From Algimonas arctica (GTDB lineage: Bacteria > Pseudomonadota > Alphaproteobacteria > Caulobacterales > Maricaulaceae): 64,000 nucleotides of DNA. Below the pieces are notes generated by a model. It was not told the DNA's origin and searched no databases. It was given only the letters and a program-made list of their open reading frames with translations. This document shows, piece after piece, positions 9,428 through 18,298 of the stretch. Each line of letters starts with the position of its first letter. The stretch's first letter is position 1. The stretch is taken from contig NZ_BMZH01000006.1 in NCBI RefSeq assembly GCF_014652695.1, forward strand, positions 1 through 64,000, read 5' to 3'. The position numbers and the translations under genes are program-made.

Positions 9428-9826
9428 ATGTCTTTTTCCGATCCCCTCGGCGATATGCTCACGCGTATTCGTAATGCGATCATGCGGGGCCGTACGTCGG
9501 TCTCGACACCCGCCTCTAATCTTCGCGGCGCCGTCTTGAACGTGCTCGCTGACGAAGGCTTCATCCGCGGTTTCTCTGAAGCCAAAGATGATAAGGGCTT
9601 TCGCGTCTTTAACATCGAATTGAAATATTACGAAGGCGACGCCGTTATCCGTGAAATTAAACGGATTTCTAAACCCGGCCGCCGCGTATATTCTTCGGTC
9701 AAAACGTTGCCACAAGTCCGTAACGGTCTTGGCATCGCCATCTTGTCCACGCCCAAGGGCGTCATGAGCGACACCGCTGCCCGCGAACATAACGTCGGCG
9801 GCGAAGTCCTCTGTCAAGTCTCCTAG
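9428..9826 (+). CDS. rpsH: 30S ribosomal protein S8
   Basis: S8 (132 aa) binds the centre of 16S rRNA and is the spc-operon repressor in E. coli. [30 protein letters not shown] and the end [21 protein letters not shown] are diagnostic. A GGAGGG site precedes the ATG. Confidence 0.98.
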   Translation: MSFSDPLGDMLTRIRNAIMRGRTSVSTPASNLRGAVLNVLADEGFIRGFSEAKDDKGFRVFNIELKYYEGDAVIREIKRISKPGRRVYSSVKTLPQVRNGLGIAILSTPKGVMSDTAAREHNVGGEVLCQVS

Positions 9827-9839
9827 GAAAGGGCGAGCA

Positions 9840-10373
9840 ATGTCACGAATCGGCAAAAAGCCCATCGCAGTCCCTGCTGGCGTCACGCTGACGCAAAAGG
9901 GCCAGTCCATTTCGGTCAAAGGACCGAAAGGAGAGCTATCCTTCGTGCTTCCCGACGCCGTTGTCGGAGAGTTCAAGGATAATGAGTTGACAATCACGGA
10001 TGTTGAGGGCGTCAAAAACGCCAGCGCTATGTGGGGCATGGCCCGCACAATGGTCTCAAACATGATTGAAGGCGTCACAAAGGGTTACAGCAAAGCGCTG
10101 GAACTCCGGGGCGTTGGTTATCGCGCGCAAGCACAAGGCACTGGCCTGACGATGCAGCTCGGTTACTCTCACGATATTAATTACACACCGCCTGCCGGCA
10201 TCACGATTGAGGCGCCTAAGCCAACATCAGTGATCGTTTCCGGGATCAACAAGCAGCAAGTCGGTCAAGTCGCAGCTGAAATTCGCGCCTTCCGCAAACC
10301 TGAGCCTTATAAAGGCAAGGGTGTTCGCTATGTTGGCGAATATGTGCGCCAGAAAGAAGGGAAGAAGAAGTAA
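9840..10373 (+). CDS. rplF: 50S ribosomal protein L6
   Basis: L6 (177 aa) has two related domains near the factor-binding site. [15 protein letters not shown] at the start and [20 protein letters not shown] at the end are typical. Its stop overlaps the rplR start by one base (TAATG). Confidence 0.98.
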   Translation: MSRIGKKPIAVPAGVTLTQKGQSISVKGPKGELSFVLPDAVVGEFKDNELTITDVEGVKNASAMWGMARTMVSNMIEGVTKGYSKALELRGVGYRAQAQGTGLTMQLGYSHDINYTPPAGITIEAPKPTSVIVSGINKQQVGQVAAEIRAFRKPEPYKGKGVRYVGEYVRQKEGKKK

Positions 10374-10726
10374 TGGCTTCCACTGCCCACAAATTAATGA
10401 AACGCCGGGCGCAACGCGTTCGTCGTCGTCTCAAAAAACATTCGCAAGGTCGTCCGCGTTTGTCAGTTACTCGTTCCGACAAGAATATTTCGGTTCAGGT
10501 GATCGACGATGCACAGGGCATCACCGTTGCTTCCGCCTCGACGCTTGAAGATAAGAGCCAAAAAGGGTCCGACGTTGCTGCGGCAACACGGATCGGCACT
10601 TTGATCGCCGAACGCGCAACCAAAGCGGGTGTCACCGACGTGGTCTTTGATCGCGGCGCTTATCTTTATCATGGCCGCGTCAAGGCGCTGGCTGACGCCG
10701 CGCGTGAAGCCGGCCTGAAATTCTAG
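10373..10726 (+). CDS. rplR: 50S ribosomal protein L18
   Basis: L18 (117 aa) binds 5S rRNA with L5. [22 protein letters not shown]-type N-terminus, [20 protein letters not shown] and the end AAREAGLKF are diagnostic. It is translationally coupled to rplF. Confidence 0.98.
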   Translation: MASTAHKLMKRRAQRVRRRLKKHSQGRPRLSVTRSDKNISVQVIDDAQGITVASASTLEDKSQKGSDVAAATRIGTLIAERATKAGVTDVVFDRGAYLYHGRVKALADAAREAGLKF

Positions 10727-10736
10727 GATAAACGAT

Positions 10737-11309
10737 ATGGCAGGCAGAAATGACAACCGCCGCGGCGGTCGTAACGACGAACAAGACAGCGAGTTCATTG
10801 ACCGTCTCGTCCACATTAATCGTGTGGCTAAGACTGTTAAGGGGGGCCGGAACATGAGTTTCGCCGCACTCGTCATCGTAGGTGATGAAAAAGGCCGGGT
10901 CGGCTTCGGTAAGGGTAAGGCACGTGAAGTGCCAGAAGCCATCCGTAAGGCGACTGAAGAAGCCAAGAAAACAATGATCCGCGTGCCCTTGCGGGAAGGC
11001 CGGACCTTGCACCATGATGTCAAAGGACGTCACGGGGCTGGTAAAGTCATGATGCGTGCAGCCCCTCCCGGGACTGGCGTGATCGCAGGTGGTCCAATGC
11101 GGGCTGTTCTTGAATGCCTCGGCATTCAGGATGTTGTTGGCAAATCCATCGGGACGTCCAATCCTTACAACATGGTTCGGGCGACTTTTGATGCGCTAAA
11201 GCGTATGGAAAGCCCACGGACTGTCGCGTCTAAGCGCGGTAAGAAGGTCGCAGATATCGTCGAGCGTCGCTCCGACGGCGCATCTGCACCGGAAGCATTG
11301 GAGGCTTAG
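10737..11309 (+). CDS. rpsE: 30S ribosomal protein S5
   Basis: S5 (190 aa) helps control decoding accuracy and mRNA entry. The dsRBD-like block [19 protein letters not shown] and RPLRE-like [19 protein letters not shown], then [16 protein letters not shown], are typical. The tail after residue about 170 is acidic/Ala-rich. Its stop directly abuts the rpmD ATG. Confidence 0.98.
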   Translation: MAGRNDNRRGGRNDEQDSEFIDRLVHINRVAKTVKGGRNMSFAALVIVGDEKGRVGFGKGKAREVPEAIRKATEEAKKTMIRVPLREGRTLHHDVKGRHGAGKVMMRAAPPGTGVIAGGPMRAVLECLGIQDVVGKSIGTSNPYNMVRATFDALKRMESPRTVASKRGKKVADIVERRSDGASAPEALEA

Positions 11310-11498
11310 ATGGCTGCCAAGAAAACATTAAAGGTTCGCCAAACAGGCTCGCCGATTCGTCGTAAGCCGGATCAGCGCCAAACCCTGGTTGGTCTTGGAC
11401 TGAATAAAATGGGCCGCGTCCGTGAGCTCGAAGATACGCCGTCTGTGCGCGGCATGATCAAAAAAGTCTCCCACATGGTGGAGATCGTCGAAGAGTAG
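11310..11498 (+). CDS. rpmD: 50S ribosomal protein L30
   Basis: L30 (62 aa) is a small 50S protein. [20 protein letters not shown] and [20 protein letters not shown] match the family at normal length. It lies between rpsE (no gap) and rplO (47-bp gap). Confidence 0.97.
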   Translation: MAAKKTLKVRQTGSPIRRKPDQRQTLVGLGLNKMGRVRELEDTPSVRGMIKKVSHMVEIVEE

Positions 11499-11545
11499 TC
11501 CCCCGGCTCCTTGAGTCTTCGGAAACCTCTCGAAAGGTAAATACA

Positions 11546-12466
11546 ATGCGTTTGAACGAATTATCAGACAATCCGGGCGCAACAAAAGCCCGTAAACGTG
11601 TCGGTCGTGGTATCGGCTCCGGTAAAGGTAAAACCGGCGGTCGTGGTGTCAAAGGTCAGAAATCCCGTTCCGGTGTTTCGATCAATGGCTTTGAGGGCGG
11701 CCAAATGCCGATCCACATGCGCCTGCCGAAACGTGGTTTTAACAAGCCGAACCGTTTGCGTTTTGCTGAGCTGTCCATCGTGAACCTAGAGCGCGCGATC
11801 CAAGCCGGTAAAATCAAAAAAGGCGACAAGCTTGACGCCGAAGCCCTTGTCCGCGCGGGTGTTATCCGCCGCTCACATGATGGTGTTCGCATCATCGGTG
11901 CCGGTGAATTGAGCCAGCCATTGGATCTTCACGTTGCATCCGCGACAAAAGGTGCTCTCGCGATTGTTGAGGGGGCCAAAGGCTCCATCACAATGGTCGA
12001 AGGTAAGCCTGAGCGCGTGATGAAAGACAAAGCAGACGGCACAGAGCCGAAAGCCAAGAAGCCTGCAAAAGCGAAAAAAGCTGATGTTGTGGCTGAAGAT
12101 AAGCCTGCGAAAAAAGCACCGGCTAAAAAGGCCGCTGCCAAAAAAGACGATGCTGACTCTGAGTATCTTGCCAAAACGCAGGATTATGATGCTGATGCGG
12201 ACAATGCCGTTGTGACAAAAATCGAGAAATATCTCGGGGCGTCACTCTCAAACCGCGACGCGAAATATGTGTCGTGTAGTGATGAGACGGAATTGGAAAC
12301 AATCGTCAAAGGCTTCATGAAGAAAAAGTTGGGCATCGATGATAAAGATGCGGCCATGGAGAAGGTGAAAGCCGTCTGTGAAACCATGAAGCCGACACGG
12401 ATGAAAAACCGCGTCACATTCTACTACTTGCTTGCCAAAAACGAAGGCAAGCTAGGCGAATTCTAG
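11546..12466 (+). CDS. rplO: 50S ribosomal protein L15 fused to a DUF2853-like domain
   Basis: The product is 306 aa, about twice the usual L15 length (about 145-165 aa). Residues 1 to about 158 are a full L15: MRLNELSDNPGATKARKRVG, the GGRGVKGQKSRSG loop, GFEGGQMPIHMRLPKRGF, and the end of the L15 fold. Residues about 159-202 are a Lys/Ala/Pro-rich linker. Residues about 203-306 resemble the stand-alone DUF2853 family, with NAVVTKIEKYLGASLSN, SCSDETELETIVKGFMKKKL and NRVTFYYLLAKNEGKL. The reading frame is continuous, with no stop or second strong ribosome site seen at the junction. The ribosomal role of L15 is known; the role of the added domain is unknown. Confidence 0.93.
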   Translation: MRLNELSDNPGATKARKRVGRGIGSGKGKTGGRGVKGQKSRSGVSINGFEGGQMPIHMRLPKRGFNKPNRLRFAELSIVNLERAIQAGKIKKGDKLDAEALVRAGVIRRSHDGVRIIGAGELSQPLDLHVASATKGALAIVEGAKGSITMVEGKPERVMKDKADGTEPKAKKPAKAKKADVVAEDKPAKKAPAKKAAAKKDDADSEYLAKTQDYDADADNAVVTKIEKYLGASLSNRDAKYVSCSDETELETIVKGFMKKKLGIDDKDAAMEKVKAVCETMKPTRMKNRVTFYYLLAKNEGKLGEF

Positions 12467-12482
12467 TTAGCCTACCCCATTT

Positions 12483-12520
12483 GACCCCGGCGCAACTGCG
12501 GCGGGGTCTTTCGCTTTTGG
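12483..12520 (+). terminator. Terminator or attenuator between rplO and secY
   Basis: The stem GACCCCG-CGC / GCG-CGGGGTC (about 11 pairs with one mismatch, 12483-12508) has the loop AACT and is followed by TTTCGCTTTT. The weak, interrupted T tract suggests partial termination, which would lower secY expression relative to ribosomal proteins. Inferred from sequence only. Confidence 0.6.
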
Positions 12521-12597
12521 GACACCGTCCCTAGCTAAGGAAGATATCCGCAACGCCGCGTCATTTCTTCGCGCGTTCGCGAAGAGGACCTTCGATC

Positions 12598-13965
12598 ATG
12601 GTATCAGCCGCAGAACAGCTTGCGCAGAACTTCCGGCCCGGGACCTTTTTTAAGGCCAAGGAGCTGCAGCAGCGCCTTCTCTTTACTCTCGGTATTCTCG
12701 TCATCTATCGCCTTGGAACCTACATCCCGGTTCCGGGTGTCGATTTAGGTATGTTTGAGAGCTTTCTCAGCAGCGGCACATCCGGTGGCTTTGGCGACCG
12801 ATTGAATATGTTCTCTGGCGGTGCCGTAGAACGGATGGCGATTTTCGCGCTTAACGTGATGCCTTACATCTCTGCGTCGATCATTATGACGCTGATGAAG
12901 GGGTCTGTTCCAAGCCTAAAAGAGCTGGACAAAGAGGGCCAGCAAGGCCGCCAACAGATCAACCAATATACGCGCTACCTCACGCTCGTTCTCGCGGCGT
13001 TCCAAGCCTTTGGTGTGGCCAAGCTGATTGAAAAATCCGGTGCGGCGATTGATCCGGGTGTGTTCTTCCAAACTTCGACTGTGATTACATTGGTCGGCGG
13101 GACGATGTTCCTGATGTGGCTTGGTGAACAGATCACGGCGCGGGGTGTCGGTAACGGCGTTTCTTTGATCATCTTCGCGGGTATTGTTGCAGAGCTGCCG
13201 CGCGCGATCTTCCAGGTCTTCTCGCTGAATAGCTCGTCTTCTGTTGTCTCGACGCAACTCCTGATCTTCCTCATCGTGATGTTTATCGCCCTATCGATGC
13301 TGATTGTTTACGTCGAACGCGCGCAACGTCGCCTGTTGGTGCAATATCCAAAGCGTCAAATGGCGCGGGGCCGTCAGTTCGGGGGCGAAAGCTCCTTTAT
13401 GCCGCTTAAGCTCAATACGGCCGGTGTTATCCCACCGATCTTTGCAAGCTCGCTTTTGATCCTGCCAACAACACTCGCGCCTCTTATGCTGGGCCAAGAT
13501 GGTTCCGGCGCGTCTGGCGTGGCGACAACGCTTCTGGCTGCGCTTGGTTATGGTCAGCCGATCTATCTCGCGCTGTATGCCTTGCTGATTGTCTTCTTTT
13601 GTTATTTCTACGTTCCTTACGTTTTCAAGCCAGATGATGTGGCGGATAATTTGCGTAAGAATGGCGGTTTTCTTCCCGGTATTCGTCCGGGCGCGCGGAC
13701 GGCTGATTACCTCAGCTATGTCTTGTCTCGCCTGACGTTTATCGGCGCGTTTTATGTCGCCTTTGTCTGTGTTGTGCCTGAGCTTGTGATTGCGCAGAAT
13801 GACGGAATTCCACCGTCTGTCGCGATGCTGATCGGCGGGATGAGCTTGCTGATTATTGTTTCTGTGACCTTGGATACGGTCGCGCAGATTCAGTCGCACT
13901 TGATCGCGCACCAGTATGAAGGCCTGATCAAGAAATCACGCATGCGCCGTAGAGCTAAAAAGTAA
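12598..13965 (+). CDS. secY: Protein translocase subunit SecY
   Basis: SecY (455 aa) is the channel of the Sec translocon in the inner membrane. It has about ten membrane segments; GTYIPVPGVD after TM1, the plug/TM2 region MFSGGAVERMAIFALNVMPY, and the cytoplasmic loop NLRKNGGFLPGIRPG with the conserved Arg are diagnostic. The C-terminal SRMRRRAKK tail is basic. It is the last spc-type gene here, 21 bp upstream of adk as usual in alphaproteobacteria. Confidence 0.98.
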   Translation: MVSAAEQLAQNFRPGTFFKAKELQQRLLFTLGILVIYRLGTYIPVPGVDLGMFESFLSSGTSGGFGDRLNMFSGGAVERMAIFALNVMPYISASIIMTLMKGSVPSLKELDKEGQQGRQQINQYTRYLTLVLAAFQAFGVAKLIEKSGAAIDPGVFFQTSTVITLVGGTMFLMWLGEQITARGVGNGVSLIIFAGIVAELPRAIFQVFSLNSSSSVVSTQLLIFLIVMFIALSMLIVYVERAQRRLLVQYPKRQMARGRQFGGESSFMPLKLNTAGVIPPIFASSLLILPTTLAPLMLGQDGSGASGVATTLLAALGYGQPIYLALYALLIVFFCYFYVPYVFKPDDVADNLRKNGGFLPGIRPGARTADYLSYVLSRLTFIGAFYVAFVCVVPELVIAQNDGIPPSVAMLIGGMSLLIIVSVTLDTVAQIQSHLIAHQYEGLIKKSRMRRRAKK

Positions 13966-13986
13966 GCCCGCAGGGGTGGGGAGCAC

Positions 13987-14628
13987 ATGTCGATGACTGA
14001 TCGAAAGCTAAATCTCATTTTGTTCGGCCCTCCTGCGGCTGGCAAAGGCACACAAGCCAAACGGCTTGTCGCCGATCACGCGCTTATCCAACTTTCAACG
14101 GGCGATATGTTACGCGCCGCTGTGGCTAGCGGCTCAGAGCTCGGCGAACGCGTTAAGCTGATCATGCAGCGCGGGGACTTGGTCTCTGATGACATCGTGA
14201 TCGCGCTGATCGAAGATCAAATTAATCAAAATCCTGACGCGGCCGGGTTCATCTATGATGGTTTCCCGCGTACAGTGCCGCAAGCCGAAGCGCTTGATGC
14301 TGCGCTCGCGTCACGCGGCATGGCGATCGACTCGGTCATTCGTTTGGTCGTGGATGACACCGCACTGATGGACCGGATCAAGACGCGATTCGCAGAACAG
14401 GGACGCAAAGACGATAATCCTGAGAGTTTCGCGATTCGTCTCGGAAATTACAATAAACAGACGGCCCCGTTGCTCCCGTATTATGTGGCACAGGGCAAAT
14501 TAGCCGAAGTTGATGGGATGCAGAGCATCGAATCTGTGTCGACTCAGGTCGGTGATGTGCTAAAGATGATCAAGGCCGCAAAAAGCCCTCAGAAAAAGGG
14601 TTTCTTCGCACGTCTTTTCTCACGCTGA
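13987..14628 (+). CDS. adk: Adenylate kinase (short form, with C-terminal tail)
   Basis: Adk (213 aa) catalyses ATP + AMP to 2 ADP. The P-loop GPPAAGKGTQAKRLV (residues about 14-28), STGDMLRAAVASGSELG and DGFPRTVPQAEALD are typical. The zinc-type LID insertion is absent (QGRKDDNPESFAIRLGNY), as in other alphaproteobacterial short Adk. The last 15 residues (SPQKKGFFARLFSR region) form a basic, aromatic tail beyond the usual fold, possibly amphipathic. GGGGAG lies about 5 bp before the chosen ATG; a second ATG two codons later is also possible. Confidence 0.97.
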   Translation: MSMTDRKLNLILFGPPAAGKGTQAKRLVADHALIQLSTGDMLRAAVASGSELGERVKLIMQRGDLVSDDIVIALIEDQINQNPDAAGFIYDGFPRTVPQAEALDAALASRGMAIDSVIRLVVDDTALMDRIKTRFAEQGRKDDNPESFAIRLGNYNKQTAPLLPYYVAQGKLAEVDGMQSIESVSTQVGDVLKMIKAAKSPQKKGFFARLFSR

Positions 14629-14668
14629 CTGACATCGCTGCTGCGTTCCTGTTGACGGAACTGTGGTT

Positions 14669-14780
14669 GCGGATTAAGGGAGCGCCCTTCGCGAAGGTGG
14701 CGCGTAATCCGCCTATATCCCTATGGGAAACGCTCTTTGTATTAAGAGCACAAGAAACAAGCGGACTGCCATTGCGGTCC
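14669..14780 (+). promoter_or_regulatory. Structured leader upstream of rpsM with three hairpins
   Basis: Three successive inverted repeats fill most of the 205-bp adk-rpsM gap. They are GCGGATTA/TAATCCGC (14669-14712) with an inner GCGCC/GGCGC stem, GCTCTT/AAGAGC (14732-14749), and GGAC-GC/GC-GTCC (14763-14780). None has a T tract. A TTGACG hexamer at 14652-14657 could be a -35 box, but no clear -10 follows. Translational control of the alpha operon is known in other bacteria (by S4 in E. coli); S4 is not encoded here, so the ligand is unknown. Confidence 0.5.
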
Positions 14781-14833
14781 AAAGCGCACCCGACCATCCC
14801 GGTCTAGGTTCGCCAGGAAGAAGGAAGAGCATT

Positions 14834-15202
14834 GTGGCTCGTATCGCTGGGGTAAATATCCCGACCAATAAGCGCGTAAAAATCGCGCTCACGTATATCC
14901 ATGGTATCGGTCCGGCGAAAGCCCTCGAGATCGTCACGGCCGTTGGCATTGCTGACGATCGTCGTGTCCAAGATCTGACTGATTCTGAAGTTTTGAGCAT
15001 TCGCGAAGCGATTGATCGCGACCACATGGTCGAAGGTGATCTGCGCCGCGAAGTTAGCCAGAACATCAAGCGCCTTATGGATATGGGTAACTATCGTGGC
15101 CTGCGTCACCGTCGTGGTCTTCCGACCCGTGGTCAGCGGACACATACCAATGCTCGTACCCGTAAGGGTCCCGCCAAAGCCATTGCCGGCAAGAAGAAGT
15201 AG
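14834..15202 (+). CDS. rpsM: 30S ribosomal protein S13
   Basis: S13 (122 aa) contacts the P-site tRNA and bridges to the 50[21 protein letters not shown], the GIG motif and the end [20 protein letters not shown] are diagnostic. The start is taken as GTG at 14834 because the family begins (M)ARIAGV and a GGAAG site lies about 8 bp upstream; an ATG at 14723 would add 37 foreign residues. Confidence 0.97.
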   Translation: MARIAGVNIPTNKRVKIALTYIHGIGPAKALEIVTAVGIADDRRVQDLTDSEVLSIREAIDRDHMVEGDLRREVSQNIKRLMDMGNYRGLRHRRGLPTRGQRTHTNARTRKGPAKAIAGKKK

Positions 15203-15211
15203 GACGAAACA

Positions 15212-15601
15212 ATGGCTAAGGAACCAGGTCGCGTCCGCCGTGCGGATCGCAAGAACATCACATCGGGCGTTGCCCACGTGAATTCAACATTCAACAATAC
15301 AATCATCACCATCACCGACGCACAGGGTAACGCTGTTGCTTGGTCGTCTGCAGGGACAATGGGCTTTAAAGGATCGCGTAAATCGACTCCTTATGCAGCT
15401 CAGGTCGCCGCAGAAGACGCCGCAGCAAAAGCTCAAGAGCACGGCATGAACACATTGGAAGTCAATGTGAACGGTCCTGGCTCTGGTCGCGAATCGGCTG
15501 TCCGTGCATTGCAAGCGGCTGGTTTCACCATCACGACTATTCGTGACGTGACACCAATTCCACACAATGGCTGTCGTCCGCCTAAGCGCCGTCGCGTTTA
15601 G
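15212..15601 (+). CDS. rpsK: 30S ribosomal protein S11
   Basis: S11 (129 aa) lies on the 30S platform near the Shine-Dalgarno helix. [39 protein letters not shown] and the end [15 protein letters not shown] match the family exactly in order and length. It is 9 bp after rpsM. Confidence 0.98.
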   Translation: MAKEPGRVRRADRKNITSGVAHVNSTFNNTIITITDAQGNAVAWSSAGTMGFKGSRKSTPYAAQVAAEDAAAKAQEHGMNTLEVNVNGPGSGRESAVRALQAAGFTITTIRDVTPIPHNGCRPPKRRRV

Positions 15602-15649
15602 ACGCTTCGGTTTAATCGGCACGTCTACGCCGAGTTAGTTTCTACAGCC

Positions 15650-15700
15650 TGCCGGAGAGACGTTTCCGGCAAGGCTTACAGCCCCGAATATCGGGGTTTT
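15650..15700 (+). other. Two hairpins upstream of rpoA, the second terminator-like
   Basis: The first stem pairs TGCCGGA and TCCGGCA (about 15651-15671). The second is CCCCGA-ATA-TCGGGG (15682-15696) followed by TTTT (15697-15700), and lies about 20 bp before the rpoA start. The second resembles a short attenuator. Since rpoA and rplQ must still be expressed, partial read-through or mRNA processing is more likely than full termination. Confidence 0.5.
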
Positions 15701-15720
15701 CCCAGGAGAGGGAACCCACC

Positions 15721-16737
15721 ATGATCGAAAAGAACTGGCAAGAGCTTATCCGTCCGATCAACCCGGAAATCGAACCGGGCCGTAATCCAGAACGCAAAGC
15801 CACGATCACGGCTGAGCCGTTGGAGCGTGGCTTTGGTATGACACTGGGTAATGCGCTGCGTCGCGTCCTATTGTCGTCCCTGCAAGGGTCGGCTGTCTCG
15901 GCTGTGCAGATCGACGGTATCGTTCACGAATTTACATCTATCCCGGGCGTCCGCGAAGACGTCACGAATATCGTTCTTAACATTAAAGGCCTGACGGTCC
16001 GTTTGCACGCGGAAGGTCCTAAGAAAGTCCTGCTCCGTCATACGGGTTCAGGTCCTGTCACAGGTCACGATATTGAAGAAACGGCTGACGTCGAAATCCT
16101 CAATAAAGATCACATCATCTGCACCGCCGACGAAGGCGCCGACATCCGTATGGAACTGACCATTACCTCTGGTAAAGGCTATGTCCCTGCGTCAGCGTCC
16201 CGTCCCGAAGATGCGCCGATTGGTCTGATTTCGATTGATGCGCTTTATTCGCCCGTCAAACGCGTGGCTTACCGCGTCGAAGATACTCGCGAAGGCCAAG
16301 TGCTCGACTATGATAAGCTGCTAATCGATATCGAAACCAATGGTGCTGTGTCGCCTGAGGATTCTATCGCTGTTGCTGCGCGGATCCTTCAGGATCAGTT
16401 CCAAGTCTTCGTCAACTTTGATGATCCAGAAGACACGGTTCGCGGCGAAGAGAAGCCAGAGCTCGACTTTAACCCAGCGCTGCTGCGTAAGGTTGATGAG
16501 CTTGAGTTATCTGTGCGTTCAGCCAACTGCCTCAAGAACGATAATATCGTTTACATTGGTGATCTGATTCAAAAATCCGAAGCCGAAATGCTCCGGACCC
16601 CGAACTTTGGTCGCAAATCTCTGAACGAGATCAAAGAAGTGCTCGCCGCTATGGGTCTGCACCTCGGTATGGATGCGCCAAACTGGCCACCAGAAAACAT
16701 TGAAGAACTCGCCAAGAAATACGACGATCATATCTAG
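15721..16737 (+). CDS. rpoA: DNA-directed RNA polymerase subunit alpha
   Basis: RpoA (338 aa) dimerises to start RNA polymerase assembly and contacts upstream promoter DNA and activators. The N-terminal domain holds [22 protein letters not shown] (residues about 35-56). The C-terminal domain holds [22 protein letters not shown] and [14 protein letters not shown] (residues about 260-320). Length is normal. A strong AGGAGAGGG site precedes the ATG, just after a terminator-like hairpin. Confidence 0.98.
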   Translation: MIEKNWQELIRPINPEIEPGRNPERKATITAEPLERGFGMTLGNALRRVLLSSLQGSAVSAVQIDGIVHEFTSIPGVREDVTNIVLNIKGLTVRLHAEGPKKVLLRHTGSGPVTGHDIEETADVEILNKDHIICTADEGADIRMELTITSGKGYVPASASRPEDAPIGLISIDALYSPVKRVAYRVEDTREGQVLDYDKLLIDIETNGAVSPEDSIAVAARILQDQFQVFVNFDDPEDTVRGEEKPELDFNPALLRKVDELELSVRSANCLKNDNIVYIGDLIQKSEAEMLRTPNFGRKSLNEIKEVLAAMGLHLGMDAPNWPPENIEELAKKYDDHI

Positions 16738-16802
16738 GCTCCTCTCATAAAAGAGAACGCCTGATTTCAGGTCGCACGTTTTAAAGCTAAGGAATTTTTG
16801 CC

Positions 16803-17213
16803 ATGCGCCATCGCATTGCCCACCGCAAACTGAACAAAACAGCCTCACACCGTAAGGCTATGTTCGCAAACATGTCATCGAGCCTCGTCGAGCACGAGCA
16901 AATCGTCACGACATTGCCGAAAGCCAAAGAGCTTCGTCCATTCGTAGAGAAGCTCGTCTCACTCGCCAAAAAAGGCGATCTTGGCTCCCGCCGTATCGCC
17001 ATCGCGCGTATGCGGAACAAGGAACAAGCTAGGAAGCTTTTTGATATTCTCGGCCCACGCTATGCGGAACGCTCCGGCGGTTATATTCGCATCATGAAAG
17101 CCGGTTACCGCTATGGCGATAACGCGCCTATGGCTGTTATCGAATTTGTTGACCGGGACGAAAGTGCCAAAGGCAAAATCGATCGCGAACGCGCAGAAGC
17201 GGCTGACGCATAG
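16803..17213 (+). CDS. rplQ: 50S ribosomal protein L17
   Basis: L17 (136 aa) ends the alpha operon. [39 protein letters not shown] and [19 protein letters not shown] are typical. It is followed by two weak hairpins and one strong terminator. A decayed copy of residues about 28-47 is found at 18504-18563. Confidence 0.98.
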   Translation: MRHRIAHRKLNKTASHRKAMFANMSSSLVEHEQIVTTLPKAKELRPFVEKLVSLAKKGDLGSRRIAIARMRNKEQARKLFDILGPRYAERSGGYIRIMKAGYRYGDNAPMAVIEFVDRDESAKGKIDRERAEAADA

Positions 17214-17221
17214 CGTCAGGC

Positions 17222-17243
17222 AAAAGCTCCTTAATGAGCTTTT
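17222..17243 (+). terminator. First hairpin after rplQ
   Basis: AAAAGCTC (17223-17230) pairs with GAGCTTTT (17236-17243) across CTTAAT, 9 bp after the rplQ stop. The right arm itself supplies the T run. It is a weak candidate terminator backed by the stronger one at 17292-17324. Confidence 0.5.
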
Positions 17244-17291
17244 GACGTCAGAGCGCCGACGTCTCAATACGTCGGGGTCTCAATCTATATT

Positions 17292-17324
17292 AAAAGACCT
17301 GCCTCACGGCAGGTCTTTTTTTTT
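17292..17324 (+). terminator. Strong rho-independent terminator of the ribosomal operon
   Basis: The perfect stem AAAAGACCTGCC / GGCAGGTCTTTT has the loop TCAC and is followed by a run of T to 17324. It closes the L3-to-L17 transcript. Confidence 0.92.
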
Positions 17325-17479
17325 GGCGGATGCGCGATAGGTAGGAAATCAGCGGCAGACGTCGTCCTGAGGAAACGGACTTTAATCTCCAGAGTCCACA
17401 CGATCCAAGCTTCTCAAACGCTCACAATTGGATTGTCAGGTTTGAGGTCAAAGTCTTGGCTTTCTTTGTGCGGACATGC

Positions 17480-18283
17480 CTAACCCAAAACGGGGAACCA
17501 CATACCCAGCGTGGTTAAACCCACGCCGACTGTGGTGGCCAGCGCGGCGAACCACAGGAAGATAGCGAAGGCGAAGCGGACGCGGCTACTCGGTCCAACT
17601 TTGATCCGCCAGTAAACTTCGTACAAGACGACCGGTAAGAATTGTAGGACTGACATAGCGTCGATAAACCACCCCGTACCATTCGATTGGTCTATGCCGA
17701 TGCCTCCCGTCAGGACAAACCAGATCATAATCAGAACTCTGAAGAACCAGACCGCACTGGCGGCAAGGAATAACCGCGTGGCCCAACGCATATGCACAGT
17801 GAATTTGCGTTGCCGCGCATAACGGACGGTTTGCCAAGCGAACCATAAGATCAAAAATCCTTGGAAGGCGAATCCGGCCCGCAGGGTCCAAGCGCCAATC
17901 CCGCGCGCCACCAGCATATAGGCCCCAGTGGCGACAACGATAATAACGGTGACAACAAAAGCCCGGCCAGACCATCGGTGGAAGGCGGGAAACTTGGCGC
18001 GAACGGCGGGCACGAGTTGCAAGGGCCCGAAGAAATGGATGATAACTGCCAACGCCAAATGCGCCGCCACAGCGACATTTCCAAATGTTCGGCTCTGCAC
18101 ATAGGCGTCCGATAAATGCGCATTCATACCGGCCGGGTTGCCAGCGATAAGAGGTCCGCCATAGGCATAAAGGATATAGGCAACAAATATCCACTGACCG
18201 ATTAAGACCGGGGTATACCAAGCCGACGCGGCAATCTTCAGGGCTTTGATTGACCGGGGAGACGGGACACTTATATCTGACAT
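17480..18283 (-). CDS. DUF2306 family membrane protein
   Basis: A 267-aa polytopic inner-membrane protein of unknown function. The segment IIHFFGPLQLVPAVRAKFPA and HRWSGRAFV (residues about 80-110) is the DUF2306 signature, and QRKFTVHMRWATRLFLAAS fits the later conserved helix with His and Arg. About seven hydrophobic helices are visible. The start MSDISVP (18283) or an ATG five codons upstream (18298) is possible; neither has a clear ribosome site. The hexamer CGATAA is repeated three times just upstream (18285-18311). It stands alone, convergent with rplQ. Confidence 0.75.
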   Translation of the reverse strand: MSDISVPSPRSIKALKIAASAWYTPVLIGQWIFVAYILYAYGGPLIAGNPAGMNAHLSDAYVQSRTFGNVAVAAHLALAVIIHFFGPLQLVPAVRAKFPAFHRWSGRAFVVTVIIVVATGAYMLVARGIGAWTLRAGFAFQGFLILWFAWQTVRYARQRKFTVHMRWATRLFLAASAVWFFRVLIMIWFVLTGGIGIDQSNGTGWFIDAMSVLQFLPVVLYEVYWRIKVGPSSRVRFAFAIFLWFAALATTVGVGLTTLGMWFPVLG

Positions 18284-18298
18284 TCGATAAAAATACAT

